A DNA stretch of 64,000 bases, from the NCBI GenBank assembly GCA_965228165.1, contig CBDDHB010000002.1:620001-684000 (forward strand), written 5' to 3'. Positions 32,652-41,848 of the stretch are shown piece by piece. The notes beneath the pieces are model-generated. The model did not search any database, was not told the DNA's origin, and worked only from the letters and a program-made list of their open reading frames with translations. The stretch is from Oleispirillum sp965228165. GTDB taxonomy: Bacteria > Pseudomonadota > Alphaproteobacteria > Rhodospirillales > Rhodospirillaceae. Each line of letters begins with the position of its first letter. The first letter of the stretch is position 1. Both the position numbers and the translations under genes were made by a program.

Positions 32652-33395
32652 TTATTTCAAACCGTTGATGCTCAAGGTGGCGGCCAGGGAGTCCTGATCG
32701 GCCAGGGCCGGAACCGTGCCCGGCACGCGGTGATAGATACCGATCACCGTCTGCTTGGGGAACAGCGGCACCTCCGCGACCCCGTCGGGGCCGGTGACGA
32801 ACTTGGTCTTGTCGGGATTGGCGTCGACTCCGTTGTCGAGGCCAAGGCTGCCGTTCGCCACCGGCTTTCCATGATAGAGCACCTTGACCTTCAGCTTCTC
32901 GCCCGCCTTCAGGGCGTAGGGATCGCTCAGCGGCACGATTTCGATCAGTTGCCCCAGGGGCTTCGCGTACTGCGCGGCGGGCGCGCCGGGCAGGATCATC
33001 TTGGCGAACTGCCGCGACCACATGCTTTTCGTCGCATCCTTCACCACCAGCTTGTTGGTGCGGATGTACTTGCGGTTCTCGGTATCCACCATGAACCCGT
33101 TGTCGGTGAAGCCCGCCACCGCGAAGACCTTGCCCTCGGGCATCGGCGTCGCCAGCGGCGCGCCTTTCTTTTCCAGGCGCGGCGCGATTTCGGTGGCCTT
33201 GCCGTCGAGGCCGAAGACCTTCAACTCGACCACCGAGCCCTTGTTCGGCCCCTCCGGATCGTGGCCGGGGTGGCCCCACAGCATCACCACGTCGCCGTTC
33301 GCCGCGTCGCGGCTGAGCCAGGTGTGATGCGCCAGCGCCGCCGTGGACGACAGCATCAGGGCGGCGGCGAACGCCGCCGGCAGAAGTGCTTTCAT
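32652..33395 (-). CDS. DUF4198-family periplasmic protein (metal-uptake associated)
   Basis: The 247-residue protein has a signal peptide ending AALA, then HHTWLSRD at the mature N-terminus, as usual for DUF4198/COG5266 proteins. These often accompany nickel or cobalt uptake systems and may bind or deliver metal. Segments GHPGHDPEG and KLKVKVLYHGKPV fit the family. It stands alone, with a consensus promoter and an inverted repeat resembling a Zur-type operator just upstream, so metal control is plausible. Which metal is not known. Confidence 0.8.
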   Translation of the reverse strand: MKALLPAAFAAALMLSSTAALAHHTWLSRDAANGDVVMLWGHPGHDPEGPNKGSVVELKVFGLDGKATEIAPRLEKKGAPLATPMPEGKVFAVAGFTDNGFMVDTENRKYIRTNKLVVKDATKSMWSRQFAKMILPGAPAAQYAKPLGQLIEIVPLSDPYALKAGEKLKVKVLYHGKPVANGSLGLDNGVDANPDKTKFVTGPDGVAEVPLFPKQTVIGIYHRVPGTVPALADQDSLAATLSINGLK

Positions 33396-33451
33396 GTTAC
33401 AGTCCCCAATCTCGTGAAGGCCGAGGCTCCCCCGGAACCCCGGCGCAGGCA

Positions 33452-33488
33452 GGAATGGTGATATTATAACATTCCTTGCACCTGTCAA
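33452..33488 (-). promoter_or_regulatory. Promoter with overlapping palindromic metal-regulator-like operator
   Basis: On the minus strand TTGACA (33483-33488) and TAATAT (33461-33466) are spaced by 16 bp. The -10 lies inside an inverted repeat GGAATG-N12-CATTCC (33452-33475). Its right half TATAACATTCC closely resembles the enterobacterial Zur box half-site TATAACATTTC. A repressor bound here would block RNA polymerase. The assignment to Zur is inference. Confidence 0.55.
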
Positions 33489-33525
33489 TCGCGAATGATT
33501 CGCAACTCAGGGGACCATAACGCCT

Positions 33526-34513
33526 TCACCCGCCGGACGCCAGAACTTCGCGCAGCCAACCGTCGATCAGGAAGCGGGCGATCGAATCCCAGCGCGGCAG
33601 GCGGAAGGAGGCGGCCTCGTCCTCCCACTCGGCGGCGGCGGCAAGCTGCGGCGCGGTCAGCCAGCGCGCGTCCGCCACCTCGACGCCATCGGGAACGATG
33701 TCGTGGGACAGCGCGCGGGCGGAAAAGCCCAACATCACCGACGAGGGGAACGGCCAGGGCTGGGAGGCGCGATAGGCGACCTCCCCCACCGCGATTCCCA
33801 CCTCTTCCCGCACCTCGCGGCGCACCGCCTGCTCCAGGGTCTCGCCGATCTCGACGAATCCCGCCAGGGTGGAATAGACGCCCGAGGGAAAGCGCGCGTT
33901 GTGGGCCAGCAGGCAACGCGGCGCGCCGGTTTCCGGATCGATGCCCTCGACCAGCATGATCACCGCCGGATCGAGGTGCGGATAATGGCTGCGTCCGCAC
34001 TGGGGGTCGAGGCAATAGCGCGAATGCCCGGCATCGCGCGGCGCGGTCGGGCCGCCGCAGGCGCCGCAAAAACGGTGCATGCGGTGCCAGTGGACCAGCC
34101 CGCGCGCGGTGGCGAGCAGCGAGGCCTCCTCGGCGGGCAGCGCCGCCGCGACGGTACGCAACTCGGCAAGGCGCCCCAGGCCGAAGCTGGCCGCCGCCTC
34201 GTCGAAGCCGGACACGTCCGCCGCGAAGACCGCCCGCCCCCCCGGCGATGCCGAGGAAAATCACCTCGTTGCCGCCGCCGGTGGGAGCCAGCAGGGCGCG
34301 CGCCGCCTCCCCCTCCAGGAACCCGGCGCGGGGCGGCGCGCCCGCCTCCAGCGCCGCCGCCTTGTCGTCGAAGCGCCGCCAGAAGGGATTATCCAGGTCA
34401 TCTCCGGCGGCCAGACGGCGGCGCGCCAGCGGCAGCAGGCGGGCCGCCATACCGTCGCAATCGATGTTGCAGAAACTGACGTAGCGGTCGGGAGTTTCGG
34501 CTCGGTCGTTCAT
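33526..34513 (-). pseudogene. nudC: NADH pyrophosphatase NudC, frameshifted
   Basis: NudC cleaves NAD(H) and removes NAD caps from RNA. The C-terminal frame has the zinc ribbon (FCGACGG, YCLDPQCG), the Nudix box GFVEIGETLEQAVRREVREE and the NudC signature SQPWPFPSS. The N-terminal frame starts at ATG 34513 with GAGGT upstream. The two are separated by one extra G in a seven-G run (34237-34243); removing it joins IFLGIAGG to RAVFAADVSGFDEA. All catalytic residues are present, so the gene is either recently broken or mis-sequenced. Confidence 0.85.
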
Positions 34514-34689
34514 CGGGACCTCGGTCTGACGCAAATCGGAAAACCGTTCACGGTCTAAGCAATAACCGTTCCAGCGACCAAAAAAGCGCCAACCTCCCCG
34601 GAACCCCCCTTCGATTCTTCCGGTTTTCCTGGCATCCTCGAATGGCCTCGAACTTGCAGCGAAGAACAAGGCCAGAGTGGAGGTTGCCG

Positions 34690-36126
34690 TTGCCCGAACC
34701 CGCCTTTTTCGACGAGATGCACAGCGGCGGCGGCGTGCGCCCGCCCTACGACCGGTATTCCGCCTGGCTGCACTCAACGCCGGTCGAAGTCCTGAAGCAG
34801 CGCCACGACCAGGCCAATTCCCTGTTCCGCACCGTCGGCATCACCTTCAACGTCTATGGCGAGGAAGGCGGGGTGGAGCGCCTGATCCCCTTCGACATCG
34901 TGCCGCGCATCCTCGCCGCCGAGGAATGGAGCATCGTCGAAAAGGGGGTGATCCAGCGGGCCTATGCGCTGAACGCCTTCCTCCACGACGTCTACAACGA
35001 CCAGGAAATCCTCCGTTCGGGCCGGATTCCGCCGGAACTGGTGCTGACCAACGACGCCTTCCGCCCGGAAATGTTGGGGCTGAAACTGCCGCAATCGGTC
35101 TATGCCCATGTCGCCGGCATCGACATCGTGCGCATCGACGCCGAAACCTTCTATGTGCTGGAAGACAACGCCCGCACCCCGTCCGGCGTTTCCTGCGTGC
35201 TGGAAAACCGGCAGGCGATGATGCGCCTGTTCCCCGACCTGTTCGGCGCGTATTCGGTGGCGCCGGTCAGCCACTATCCGGAACTGCTGCTCGACACCCT
35301 GCGCGCCGTCGCGCCGAAGGGGGTGGACGACCCCACCGTGGTGTTGCTGACCCCCGGCCAGTTCAACAGCGCCTATTTCGAGCACGCCTTCCTCGCCCAG
35401 GAAATGGGCATCGAACTGGTGGAAGGGCAGGATCTGTTCGTCGACGACGGCGACGTCTTCATGCGCACCACCCGCGGGCCGAAGCGGGTCCACGTGATCT
35501 ATCGCCGCATCGACGACGACTTCCTCGACCCCCTGACCTTTCGCCCCGATTCCACCCTGGGCGTTCCCGGACTGATGGCGGCCTGCCGCCTGGGCCGGGT
35601 GACCGTATGCAACGCCATCGGCGGCGGCATCGCCGACGACAAGGCGATCTATGCCTACATGCCCGAGATCATCCGCTTCTACCTGGGGCAGGAACCGATC
35701 CTGAAGAACGTGCCGACCTATACCCTGCGCCGCAAGGAGGACCTGGACTATACCCTGGCCCACCTGCCGGAACTGGTGGTGAAGGAGGTCCACGGCTCGG
35801 GCGGATACGGCATGCTGGTCGGCCCCGCCGCGACCAGGGCGGAGGTCGAGGCCTTCCGCGCCAAGATCGTCGCCGCGCCGGAGGGCTTCATCGCCCAGCC
35901 GACCCTGGCCCTGTCCACCTGCCCCACCTTCGTCGAGGGCGGCGTCGCGCCGCGCCACGTCGATCTGCGCCCCTTCGTCCTGTCGGGCAAGAAGACCACC
36001 GTGGTCCCGGGCGGCCTGACCCGCGTCGCGATGCGCCAGGGTTCGCTGGTGGTCAACTCGTCGCAGGGCGGAGGAACCAAGGACACCTGGGTACTGGAGA
36101 AGCCGCATGCTCGGGCGCGCCGCTGA
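34690..36126 (+). CDS. Circularly permuted ATP-grasp type 2 protein (COG2308)
   Basis: This predicted peptide ligase of about 478 residues has characteristic segments FFDEMHSGGGVRPPYDRY, YVLEDNARTPSGVS, YRRIDDDFLDP, VVKEVHGSGGYGMLVGP and CPTFVEGGVAPRHVDLRPF. TTG 34690 is preferred because AGTGGAGG stands six bases upstream; ATG 34642 has no ribosome site. It heads the conserved cluster ATP-grasp, alpha-E, transglutaminase and Anbu peptidase, which comparative genomics links to synthesis and turnover of a peptide or protein tag. The next gene overlaps by 20 bases. Confidence 0.88.
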   Translation: MPEPAFFDEMHSGGGVRPPYDRYSAWLHSTPVEVLKQRHDQANSLFRTVGITFNVYGEEGGVERLIPFDIVPRILAAEEWSIVEKGVIQRAYALNAFLHDVYNDQEILRSGRIPPELVLTNDAFRPEMLGLKLPQSVYAHVAGIDIVRIDAETFYVLEDNARTPSGVSCVLENRQAMMRLFPDLFGAYSVAPVSHYPELLLDTLRAVAPKGVDDPTVVLLTPGQFNSAYFEHAFLAQEMGIELVEGQDLFVDDGDVFMRTTRGPKRVHVIYRRIDDDFLDPLTFRPDSTLGVPGLMAACRLGRVTVCNAIGGGIADDKAIYAYMPEIIRFYLGQEPILKNVPTYTLRRKEDLDYTLAHLPELVVKEVHGSGGYGMLVGPAATRAEVEAFRAKIVAAPEGFIAQPTLALSTCPTFVEGGVAPRHVDLRPFVLSGKKTTVVPGGLTRVAMRQGSLVVNSSQGGGTKDTWVLEKPHARARR

Positions 36127-37047
36127 CAACGTCTTCTGGATGGCGCGCCATGTCGAGCGCGTCGAAAGCACGGTGCGCCTGTTGCGCGCCACCGGACTGA
36201 ACGCGCTGTTGACCGCCTCCGCCGGGGAAGGCCCCGACGACGACGCGATCTGGGCGCGGCCGCTGCTGCTGACCGGACGGATGGACGACTTCATGAGCCG
36301 CTACGAGCAGCTCTCCAGCGGCCGGGTGCTTGCCTACATGCTCCTCGACCGCGACAACCCGGCGAGCGTCAAGTCGGTGCTGGAACGGGCGCGAGAGAAC
36401 GCCCGCGCCACCCGCTACCTGTTGACCAACGAAATCTGGGAATGCCTGAACCAGACCTGGCTGGCGATCAAGGACCTGCACTTCACCACCATCCAGCGCA
36501 CCGCCGTCGACGACCGGCTGGAATGGCTGACCGAACGCTGCTTCATGTTCCGCGGCGCGCTGTTCGGGTCGATGCGGCGCGACGAAAGCCTCGCCTTCGC
36601 CAACATCGGCATGTACCTGGAACGCGGCGACCACACCGCCCGCCTGCTCGCCAGCCCGAACGCGGCGGCGCGGGCGACGACCCGGCGGCGCGGCAGCGCG
36701 AATACTACGACGGCATGGCGCTGCTGAAGGCGTTGGGGTCCTACCGCGCCTACCGCGAGACCTTCGCCAGCAACCTCGACTTCACCCGCATCGCCGAACT
36801 GCTGATCCTGCACGGCACGGTACTGCGGTCCTTGCGCGGCTGCATCGACGAGGTGGTGACCTCGCTACGCGCCCTCAATCCGACGGCGGACTCGCTCAAA
36901 GCCGCCCACGATCTGCAATACCGGCTGCAAACCGTCCAGATCGGCCTTGTCCGCCGCGTCGGACTGCACGCCTTTTTGCTGGATTTCTCGAAGGAACTGG
37001 ATGAAATCTCGGCGCGGATTCAACGCGACTTCATGATGGTGCGGTAA
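36107..37047 (+). pseudogene. Alpha-E domain protein (COG2307), frameshifted
   Basis: This all-helical partner of the ATP-grasp protein begins MLGRAADNVFWMARHVERVE, typical of the family, and continues through LERGDHTARLLA. It then changes frame near 36656-36665 and resumes as REYYDGMALLKALGSYRAYR up to the stop at 37047. Restoring one base (for example in the CCC before GAAC) gives a normal length of about 313 residues. It overlaps the upstream gene by 20 bases and ends six bases before the transglutaminase. Confidence 0.82.
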
Positions 37048-37052
37048 GCGCG

Positions 37053-37853
37053 ATGCAACTTCGGATCAGCCATGAAACCGTCTATTCCCTGGCCCAGGCG
37101 GCGACGCGCAGCATCCAGTACCTGCGCCTGACGCCGCGCGTCGATCGTTGCCAGCGCACCGAAAGCTGGCGCATCGAAGGCCCGGAACGCCTGCGCCCCT
37201 GGACCGACGGCTACGGCAACACCGTCCACGTCGCCAGCGAATCCGCCGCCCACGACACCCTGACCATCCGGGTTTCCGGCATCGTCACCACCCGCGACAC
37301 GGCGGGCGTCCTGCCGCTCGACGACGGCCTGCCACCCGACATGTTCCTGCGCGAAACCGAACTCACCGCCGTCTCGGCGGCGATCGCCGACTTCGCCAAG
37401 CCGTTCGCGGCGCGTCGCAAGGCCGAAGGCGACATCGCGGCGCTGCACGCGATGATGGCGGCGCAGGCCGACGCCGTCGCCTTCGAAAGCGGGCACACCA
37501 CGGTTTCCACCCCGGCGGCGGCGGCGTTCGCCACCGGCAAGGGGGTCTGCCAGGACCACGCCCACGTCTTCATCGCCGCCTGCCGCGTCATCAGCTTGCC
37601 CTGCCGCTACGTTTCGGGGTATCTGGCGTTCGGTCAGGGCGACGTCGCCACCCACGCCTGGGCGGAGGCCTTCGTCTCCGACCTCGGCTGGGTCAGCTTC
37701 GACGCCGCCAACCGGCAGTCCGCGACCGAGGCCTACGTCCGCCTGGCGGTGGGTCCGGACTACGCGGCGGCGGCGCCGGTGGTCGGGGTGCGCACCGGCG
37801 GCGGCGGCGAGGAAGTCGCGGTCGCGGTGCAAATCGAGCAGATGCAAAACTGA
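37053..37853 (+). CDS. Transglutaminase-like cysteine protease/amidase
   Basis: The 266-residue protein has an N-terminal Bact_transglu_N region (MQLRISHETVYSLAQAATRS) and a transglutaminase core with Cys in GKGVCQDHAHVF, His in THAWAEAFV and Asp in FDAANRQ. It is soluble with no signal peptide and probably cuts or cross-links the product of the ATP-grasp ligase. It is the third gene of the cluster, intact, and followed 16 bases later by the Anbu fragment. Confidence 0.9.
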   Translation: MQLRISHETVYSLAQAATRSIQYLRLTPRVDRCQRTESWRIEGPERLRPWTDGYGNTVHVASESAAHDTLTIRVSGIVTTRDTAGVLPLDDGLPPDMFLRETELTAVSAAIADFAKPFAARRKAEGDIAALHAMMAAQADAVAFESGHTTVSTPAAAAFATGKGVCQDHAHVFIAACRVISLPCRYVSGYLAFGQGDVATHAWAEAFVSDLGWVSFDAANRQSATEAYVRLAVGPDYAAAAPVVGVRTGGGGEEVAVAVQIEQMQN

Positions 37854-37869
37854 GCGGAGCGGTTCGCGA

Positions 37870-38194
37870 ATGAGTTATTGCCTGGGGATGCGCCTCGACG
37901 CCGGGCTGATCTTCCTGTCGGATTCCCGCACCAACGCGGGGGTCGATTCCATCGCCACCTTCCGCAAGACCTTCGTCTTCGACCGGCGCGACGACCGCGT
38001 CCTGGTGCTGCTGTCGGCGGGCAATCTGGCGGTCATCCAGGCGGTGGTCAGCCTGCTCACCGACCGCCTGAACCACGACGACCCGGCGAAAAGCCTTCAT
38101 GCCGCGTCCAACATGTTCGAGGCCGCCAGGATCGTCGGCGCCACCCTGCGCGAGGTCCACGACCAGGACGGCCCGGCGCTGGCGGCGCAAGGGG
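37870..38194 (+). pseudogene. Proteasome-type (Anbu) peptidase, N-terminal fragment
   Basis: MSYCLGMRLDAGLIFLSDSR and NAGVDSIATFRK are the start of the bacterial Anbu/HslV-like peptidase, in which Ser2 becomes the N-terminal nucleophile. About 108 residues match, up to DQDGPALAAQG. A full Anbu subunit is about 240 residues. At 38190-38200 the similarity changes abruptly to an LpxR-type outer-membrane protein in another frame. The catalytic N-terminus is intact but half the fold is missing, so this subunit cannot work as encoded. Confidence 0.75.
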
Positions 38195-38999
38195 TTGCAG
38201 ACCCTCTATCCCCTGGCCGAGGTCCGCGCCGGACGCATCGGCTTCGCACTCGGGCAGAGCATCTTCACCCACGAGGACACCGCCGCCAAGGGGCCGATCG
38301 AAAACGACCGCCCCTATGCGGCCTGGCTGTACGTCGGCGCCTCGGTCCACGCGGAAACCGCCCGCCGCTTCGACGGCCACCGCTTCGACGTGCTGGATTC
38401 GGTGGAATTCGACCTCGGCGTGATCGGCCCGCAGGCGCTGGGGCGGCAGGTGCAGAACGGCTTCCACGACCTGATCCGGGTGGACCGCGCCGAGGGCTGG
38501 GACAACCAGTTGAAGAACGAACCGGCGGCGGTGATGTTCTTTTCCCGAACCTGGAGACCGGCGCCATGGGACGCGCGGGGGTTCGAGGCCGACATCCTGC
38601 CGCAGGTGGGGGCCAGCCTGGGCAACGTCTATACCCGCGCCGACGCGGGCGCGACGTTGCGCTTCGGGCGGGGGCTGGACGTCGATTACGGGCCGCCGCA
38701 CATTCCGCCCCTCGTCGTCGGGGATCGCGGCGGTGGACCCGGTGCGGGAGTTTTCCTGGTACGCCTTCGCCGGGGCGAGCGGGCGCGCGGTGGCGCGCAA
38801 CATCTTCCTCGACGGCAACACCTTCGTCGACAGCCCGAGCGTCGAAAAGAACCCCTTCGTCGCCGATTTCCAGATCGGCGTGGCGGGAATCTATCGCGGC
38901 GTCCGGATCACCCTTTCGGAAATCTTCCGCACCCCGGAATTCAAGGAGCAGCGGGGGTCCGACCGCTTCGGCTCGCTCACTCTGTCGGCGCGTTTCTGA
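38195..38999 (+). pseudogene. LpxR-like lipid A deacylase, C-terminal part, frameshifted
   Basis: The frame encodes the latter two thirds of an LpxR/DUF2219 outer-membrane barrel: FALGQSIFTHEDTA, ENDRPYAAWLYVG, GWDNQLKNEPAAV, DVDYGPPHIPP, and then FLDGNTFVDSPSVEKNPF and a C-terminal phenylalanine (SLTLSARF). The N-terminus and signal peptide are absent, replaced by the Anbu fragment. A second break near 38710-38720 is repaired by removing one C from CCCC. It is therefore not functional as read. Its 3' end overlaps the convergent cyclase by 23 bases. Confidence 0.72.
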
Positions 39000-40611
39000 C
39001 CGAGGCTCCAGCCACCCGCGCCCGGTTGCGCCCCGCCGTCTTCGCCGCGTAAAGGGCTTCGTCGGCGGCGTGCATCGCCTTGTCGAAGGGATCGTCGGGA
39101 CGCCACGCGGCGACGCCGAAGCTGGCGGAAGCGCCGATGACGCCGCCGTCGGCGGCGGGGATTTCCGCCGCCTCGAAGCGGGCGCGAACGCGTTCGGCGA
39201 CGCGCATCGCGCTGTCGGCGTCGGAACCGGGCAGCAGCAGGGCGAATTCCTCGCCGCCGATCCGCCCCAGGGCGTCGGAGGGGCGGATCAGGTCCTGCAT
39301 GATTCCGGTGAACACCTTGAGCACCCGGTCGCCGGTGGCGTGGCCGTGGGTGTCGTTGACCGCCTTGAAATGGTCGAGATCGCAGATCACCAGGGACACC
39401 GCATAGCCGCCGCGACGGGCGCGTTCCGCCTCGTCGCCCGCCCGCTCGGCGAAGGCGCGGCGGTTGAGCGCCCCGGTCAGAGGATCGGTGGTGGCCAGGC
39501 GGTGCAGTTCGCTTTCCTTGCGCTTCCTCTCGGTGATGTCGGAGAACGCGGCGTAGACCAGGGTTTCCTCCTGCAAGCGCAGCAGGGTGGTCGACATCTG
39601 CACCCAGCACGAACGTCCGTCGCGGCGCACCAGCCGCACCTCGCGGTCGTCGATCCGTCCCCGGGTGTTAAGCTCGGCCAGCAGGGCGGCGTACTGCTCC
39701 GCCGATTCCCAGCAGGCGGTGACGGAAGTCCCGACCAGTTCGGCGATCGGCCTGCCGAAGAAGGCCGCCCCCGACTGGTTGACATAGACCACCCGCCCGC
39801 TTTCGTGTCCGGCCAGCATCACCGGCACCGGCGAGGCGTCGATGATCGCGCGCAACGCGTTTTCGTTCTTCTGCAACGCCTGCTCGGCGCGCTTTCTCTC
39901 GGTGATGTCGGAGAACGCGGCGAACAGCATCGGCTCGCCATCCATTTCCACCCGCGCCGCCAAGAACAGCACCCAGAACAGACGCTCCGAGGCGTTGCGC
40001 ATGGTGATCTCGAAATTCTCCAGTCGCCCGCTGTCGGTGAGGAAACCCCGCAGTTCCTCGCGGAAGTCGGGATCGGCGTAGAAGCCGAAGAAATCGGTGT
40101 TGGCCAACCCCTCGGGGTCGAGGCCGAACAGGGCGACCGCCTGCGGATTGGCCTGGGCGACCCGCCCATCCAGATGCAAGAGGACATAGGGCAACGGCAG
40201 GGAGCCGAACACCCGCCGCAACTGATCGCGGGAGGCGCGCAACGCCTCGCGATTGCCGCGCAGCAGGGCCAGCGCCTCGGCCTGGCGACGTTCGCGCGAC
40301 ACCGCCAGCCAGACCATGCCGACGAAGGCCAGGGTTCCGGCCACCATCAGCGCGGCGCCGCCGATCACCACGGCGCGCGACAGATCGTCGTCGTAATCGG
40401 TCAGAAAGGCGCGCGCCGCGCCGCCGCGCAGGCCGAACCACAGGGCAAGGGCCAGCGCCGGGGCGGACAGCAGCAGCGCCAGCAACAACGACGCCCGCCG
40501 CGCCAGGGTGCGGCGGGGCACCGGCAAATCGGCGGCTTCGGTCGCGGAAGCGACGCCCGGCGCATGCGCGAAGGCGTCGGAAGCCCCACGGCGTTCCGGA
40601 TCGGTCCTCAT
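38977..40611 (-). CDS. Diguanylate cyclase with membrane anchor and two PAS domains
   Basis: The 544-residue protein has two N-terminal helices (about residues 40-100), two PAS domains each closed by FSDITERKR, and a GGDEF domain with active-site GGEEF. An RPSD I-site stands five residues ahead of it, so activity should be product-inhibited. The segments TTDPLTGALNRRAF and DLDHFKAVNDTHGHATGD are canonical. It synthesises c-di-GMP and may oppose the EAL protein at 26664. ATG 40611 is chosen because it precedes the hydrophilic N-terminus; no strong ribosome site is visible. Confidence 0.9.
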   Translation of the reverse strand: MRTDPERRGASDAFAHAPGVASATEAADLPVPRRTLARRASLLLALLLSAPALALALWFGLRGGAARAFLTDYDDDLSRAVVIGGAALMVAGTLAFVGMVWLAVSRERRQAEALALLRGNREALRASRDQLRRVFGSLPLPYVLLHLDGRVAQANPQAVALFGLDPEGLANTDFFGFYADPDFREELRGFLTDSGRLENFEITMRNASERLFWVLFLAARVEMDGEPMLFAAFSDITERKRAEQALQKNENALRAIIDASPVPVMLAGHESGRVVYVNQSGAAFFGRPIAELVGTSVTACWESAEQYAALLAELNTRGRIDDREVRLVRRDGRSCWVQMSTTLLRLQEETLVYAAFSDITERKRKESELHRLATTDPLTGALNRRAFAERAGDEAERARRGGYAVSLVICDLDHFKAVNDTHGHATGDRVLKVFTGIMQDLIRPSDALGRIGGEEFALLLPGSDADSAMRVAERVRARFEAAEIPAADGGVIGASASFGVAAWRPDDPFDKAMHAADEALYAAKTAGRNRARVAGASVRNAPTE

Positions 40612-40786
40612 GCTCACGTTACCCGTTTTCGCTCGTCCGTCGTCAACGACGAACCCGTCGGCGCTCCGCCCCCGTTCGTCCACCCACCCGACCGGTCCGC
40701 GTCAAGGGGTGGTTATAGACTGGAAATTCGCTCTTTGTCCAAACCTGTCGCGGAGCACCCCACCCGGAATGGGGGATTTCCCCGGC

Positions 40787-41713
40787 TCAGGTGTCGATAT
40801 TGCGCGCCACTTCCTCAAGGAACGTGTCCAATACCATGTTGGGGCGACCTCCCTTCCGGGTGATCACCGCATAGCGTGTGCGATAGCCGGTGATGTCGGG
40901 GCGAATCGCCCGCATCCGCCCCTCGTTCACCCACTTCGCCGCCAGATGATCCGGCAGGAAGCCGACGTAAAGCCCGGTCAGGATCAAAAAGGCGACGCCC
41001 TCGCGGTCGGTGGCGGTGGCCGAGGACCGCAAGCGATGCAGCAGCGGCGCGATTTCCTCCGCCTGGGCGTGGGCGGGCATCACCGCGTCGCAGGCGGCCA
41101 GACGATCGACGCCGATCCCGGCGTCGGGGAACGAGAACAGGGGATGCTGCGCCGCGCAATAAAGATGCGCCTCCTCCTGATAGAGCTCCTGATAGTCCAG
41201 GCCTTGCAGGCGGCGGAGTTCGGGAATGACGCCGACATGCAGCCGCCCGTCCAGGACTCCCTGCTCGACGTCCGACGGCGGCGCCATGCGGATCCGAATG
41301 GCCACGTCCGGACCGCGTTCCTTCAGCGCCTTCAGGGCGTTGGTGACGCGCATCCGGGGCATGGTGACCAGATTGTCGGTCAGACCGATCGCCAGTTCGC
41401 CCTTCAGGCGGGCGTGAATCGAGTGGATTTCGGCGCGGAAGTTCTCCACCGAGGTGAGCAGCCGCACCAGGGAGTCATAGACCCGCCGCCCCTCGTCGGT
41501 CAGGGCGAACCCGGCGCGGCCCCGGCGGCAGAGGCGCAAGCCCAGGCGCTTTTCCAGATCCGCCATCGACAGACTGATCGCGGCGCGGGAAACGTTCAGC
41601 TCCGCCTCCGCCTGGGCGAAACCGCCGCGCTCGACGACGATGCGGAAGACCCGCAACAGCCGCAAATCGATGTCGCTGACCGCCCCCATGCGGAAGGACG
41701 AGGCGCGGGCCAT
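40787..41713 (-). CDS. LysR-family transcriptional regulator
   Basis: The 308-residue protein has an N-terminal winged HTH (LRLLRVFRIVVERGGFAQAE, LNVSRAAISLSMADLEKRLG) and a LysR substrate-binding domain. It is divergent from the beta-alanine aminotransferase gene across 135 bp, so it probably controls the aminotransferase and mmsA in response to beta-alanine or a related amino acid. ATG 41689 is an alternative start. Confidence 0.88.
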   Translation of the reverse strand: MARASSFRMGAVSDIDLRLLRVFRIVVERGGFAQAEAELNVSRAAISLSMADLEKRLGLRLCRRGRAGFALTDEGRRVYDSLVRLLTSVENFRAEIHSIHARLKGELAIGLTDNLVTMPRMRVTNALKALKERGPDVAIRIRMAPPSDVEQGVLDGRLHVGVIPELRRLQGLDYQELYQEEAHLYCAAQHPLFSFPDAGIGVDRLAACDAVMPAHAQAEEIAPLLHRLRSSATATDREGVAFLILTGLYVGFLPDHLAAKWVNEGRMRAIRPDITGYRTRYAVITRKGGRPNMVLDTFLEEVARNIDT

Positions 41714-41848
41714 AGGTAAGCACTCCCTTAACTTTGCATTATTCGTTTTGCATTTATCGAAACTAGCGCGACGGCTAGCCTGCCTCAAGATTTTTCCGGG
41801 AGTCCCGCGCGTCGCGCCGGGAAGCTCCTCTTCGCGATGGAGCGACGG

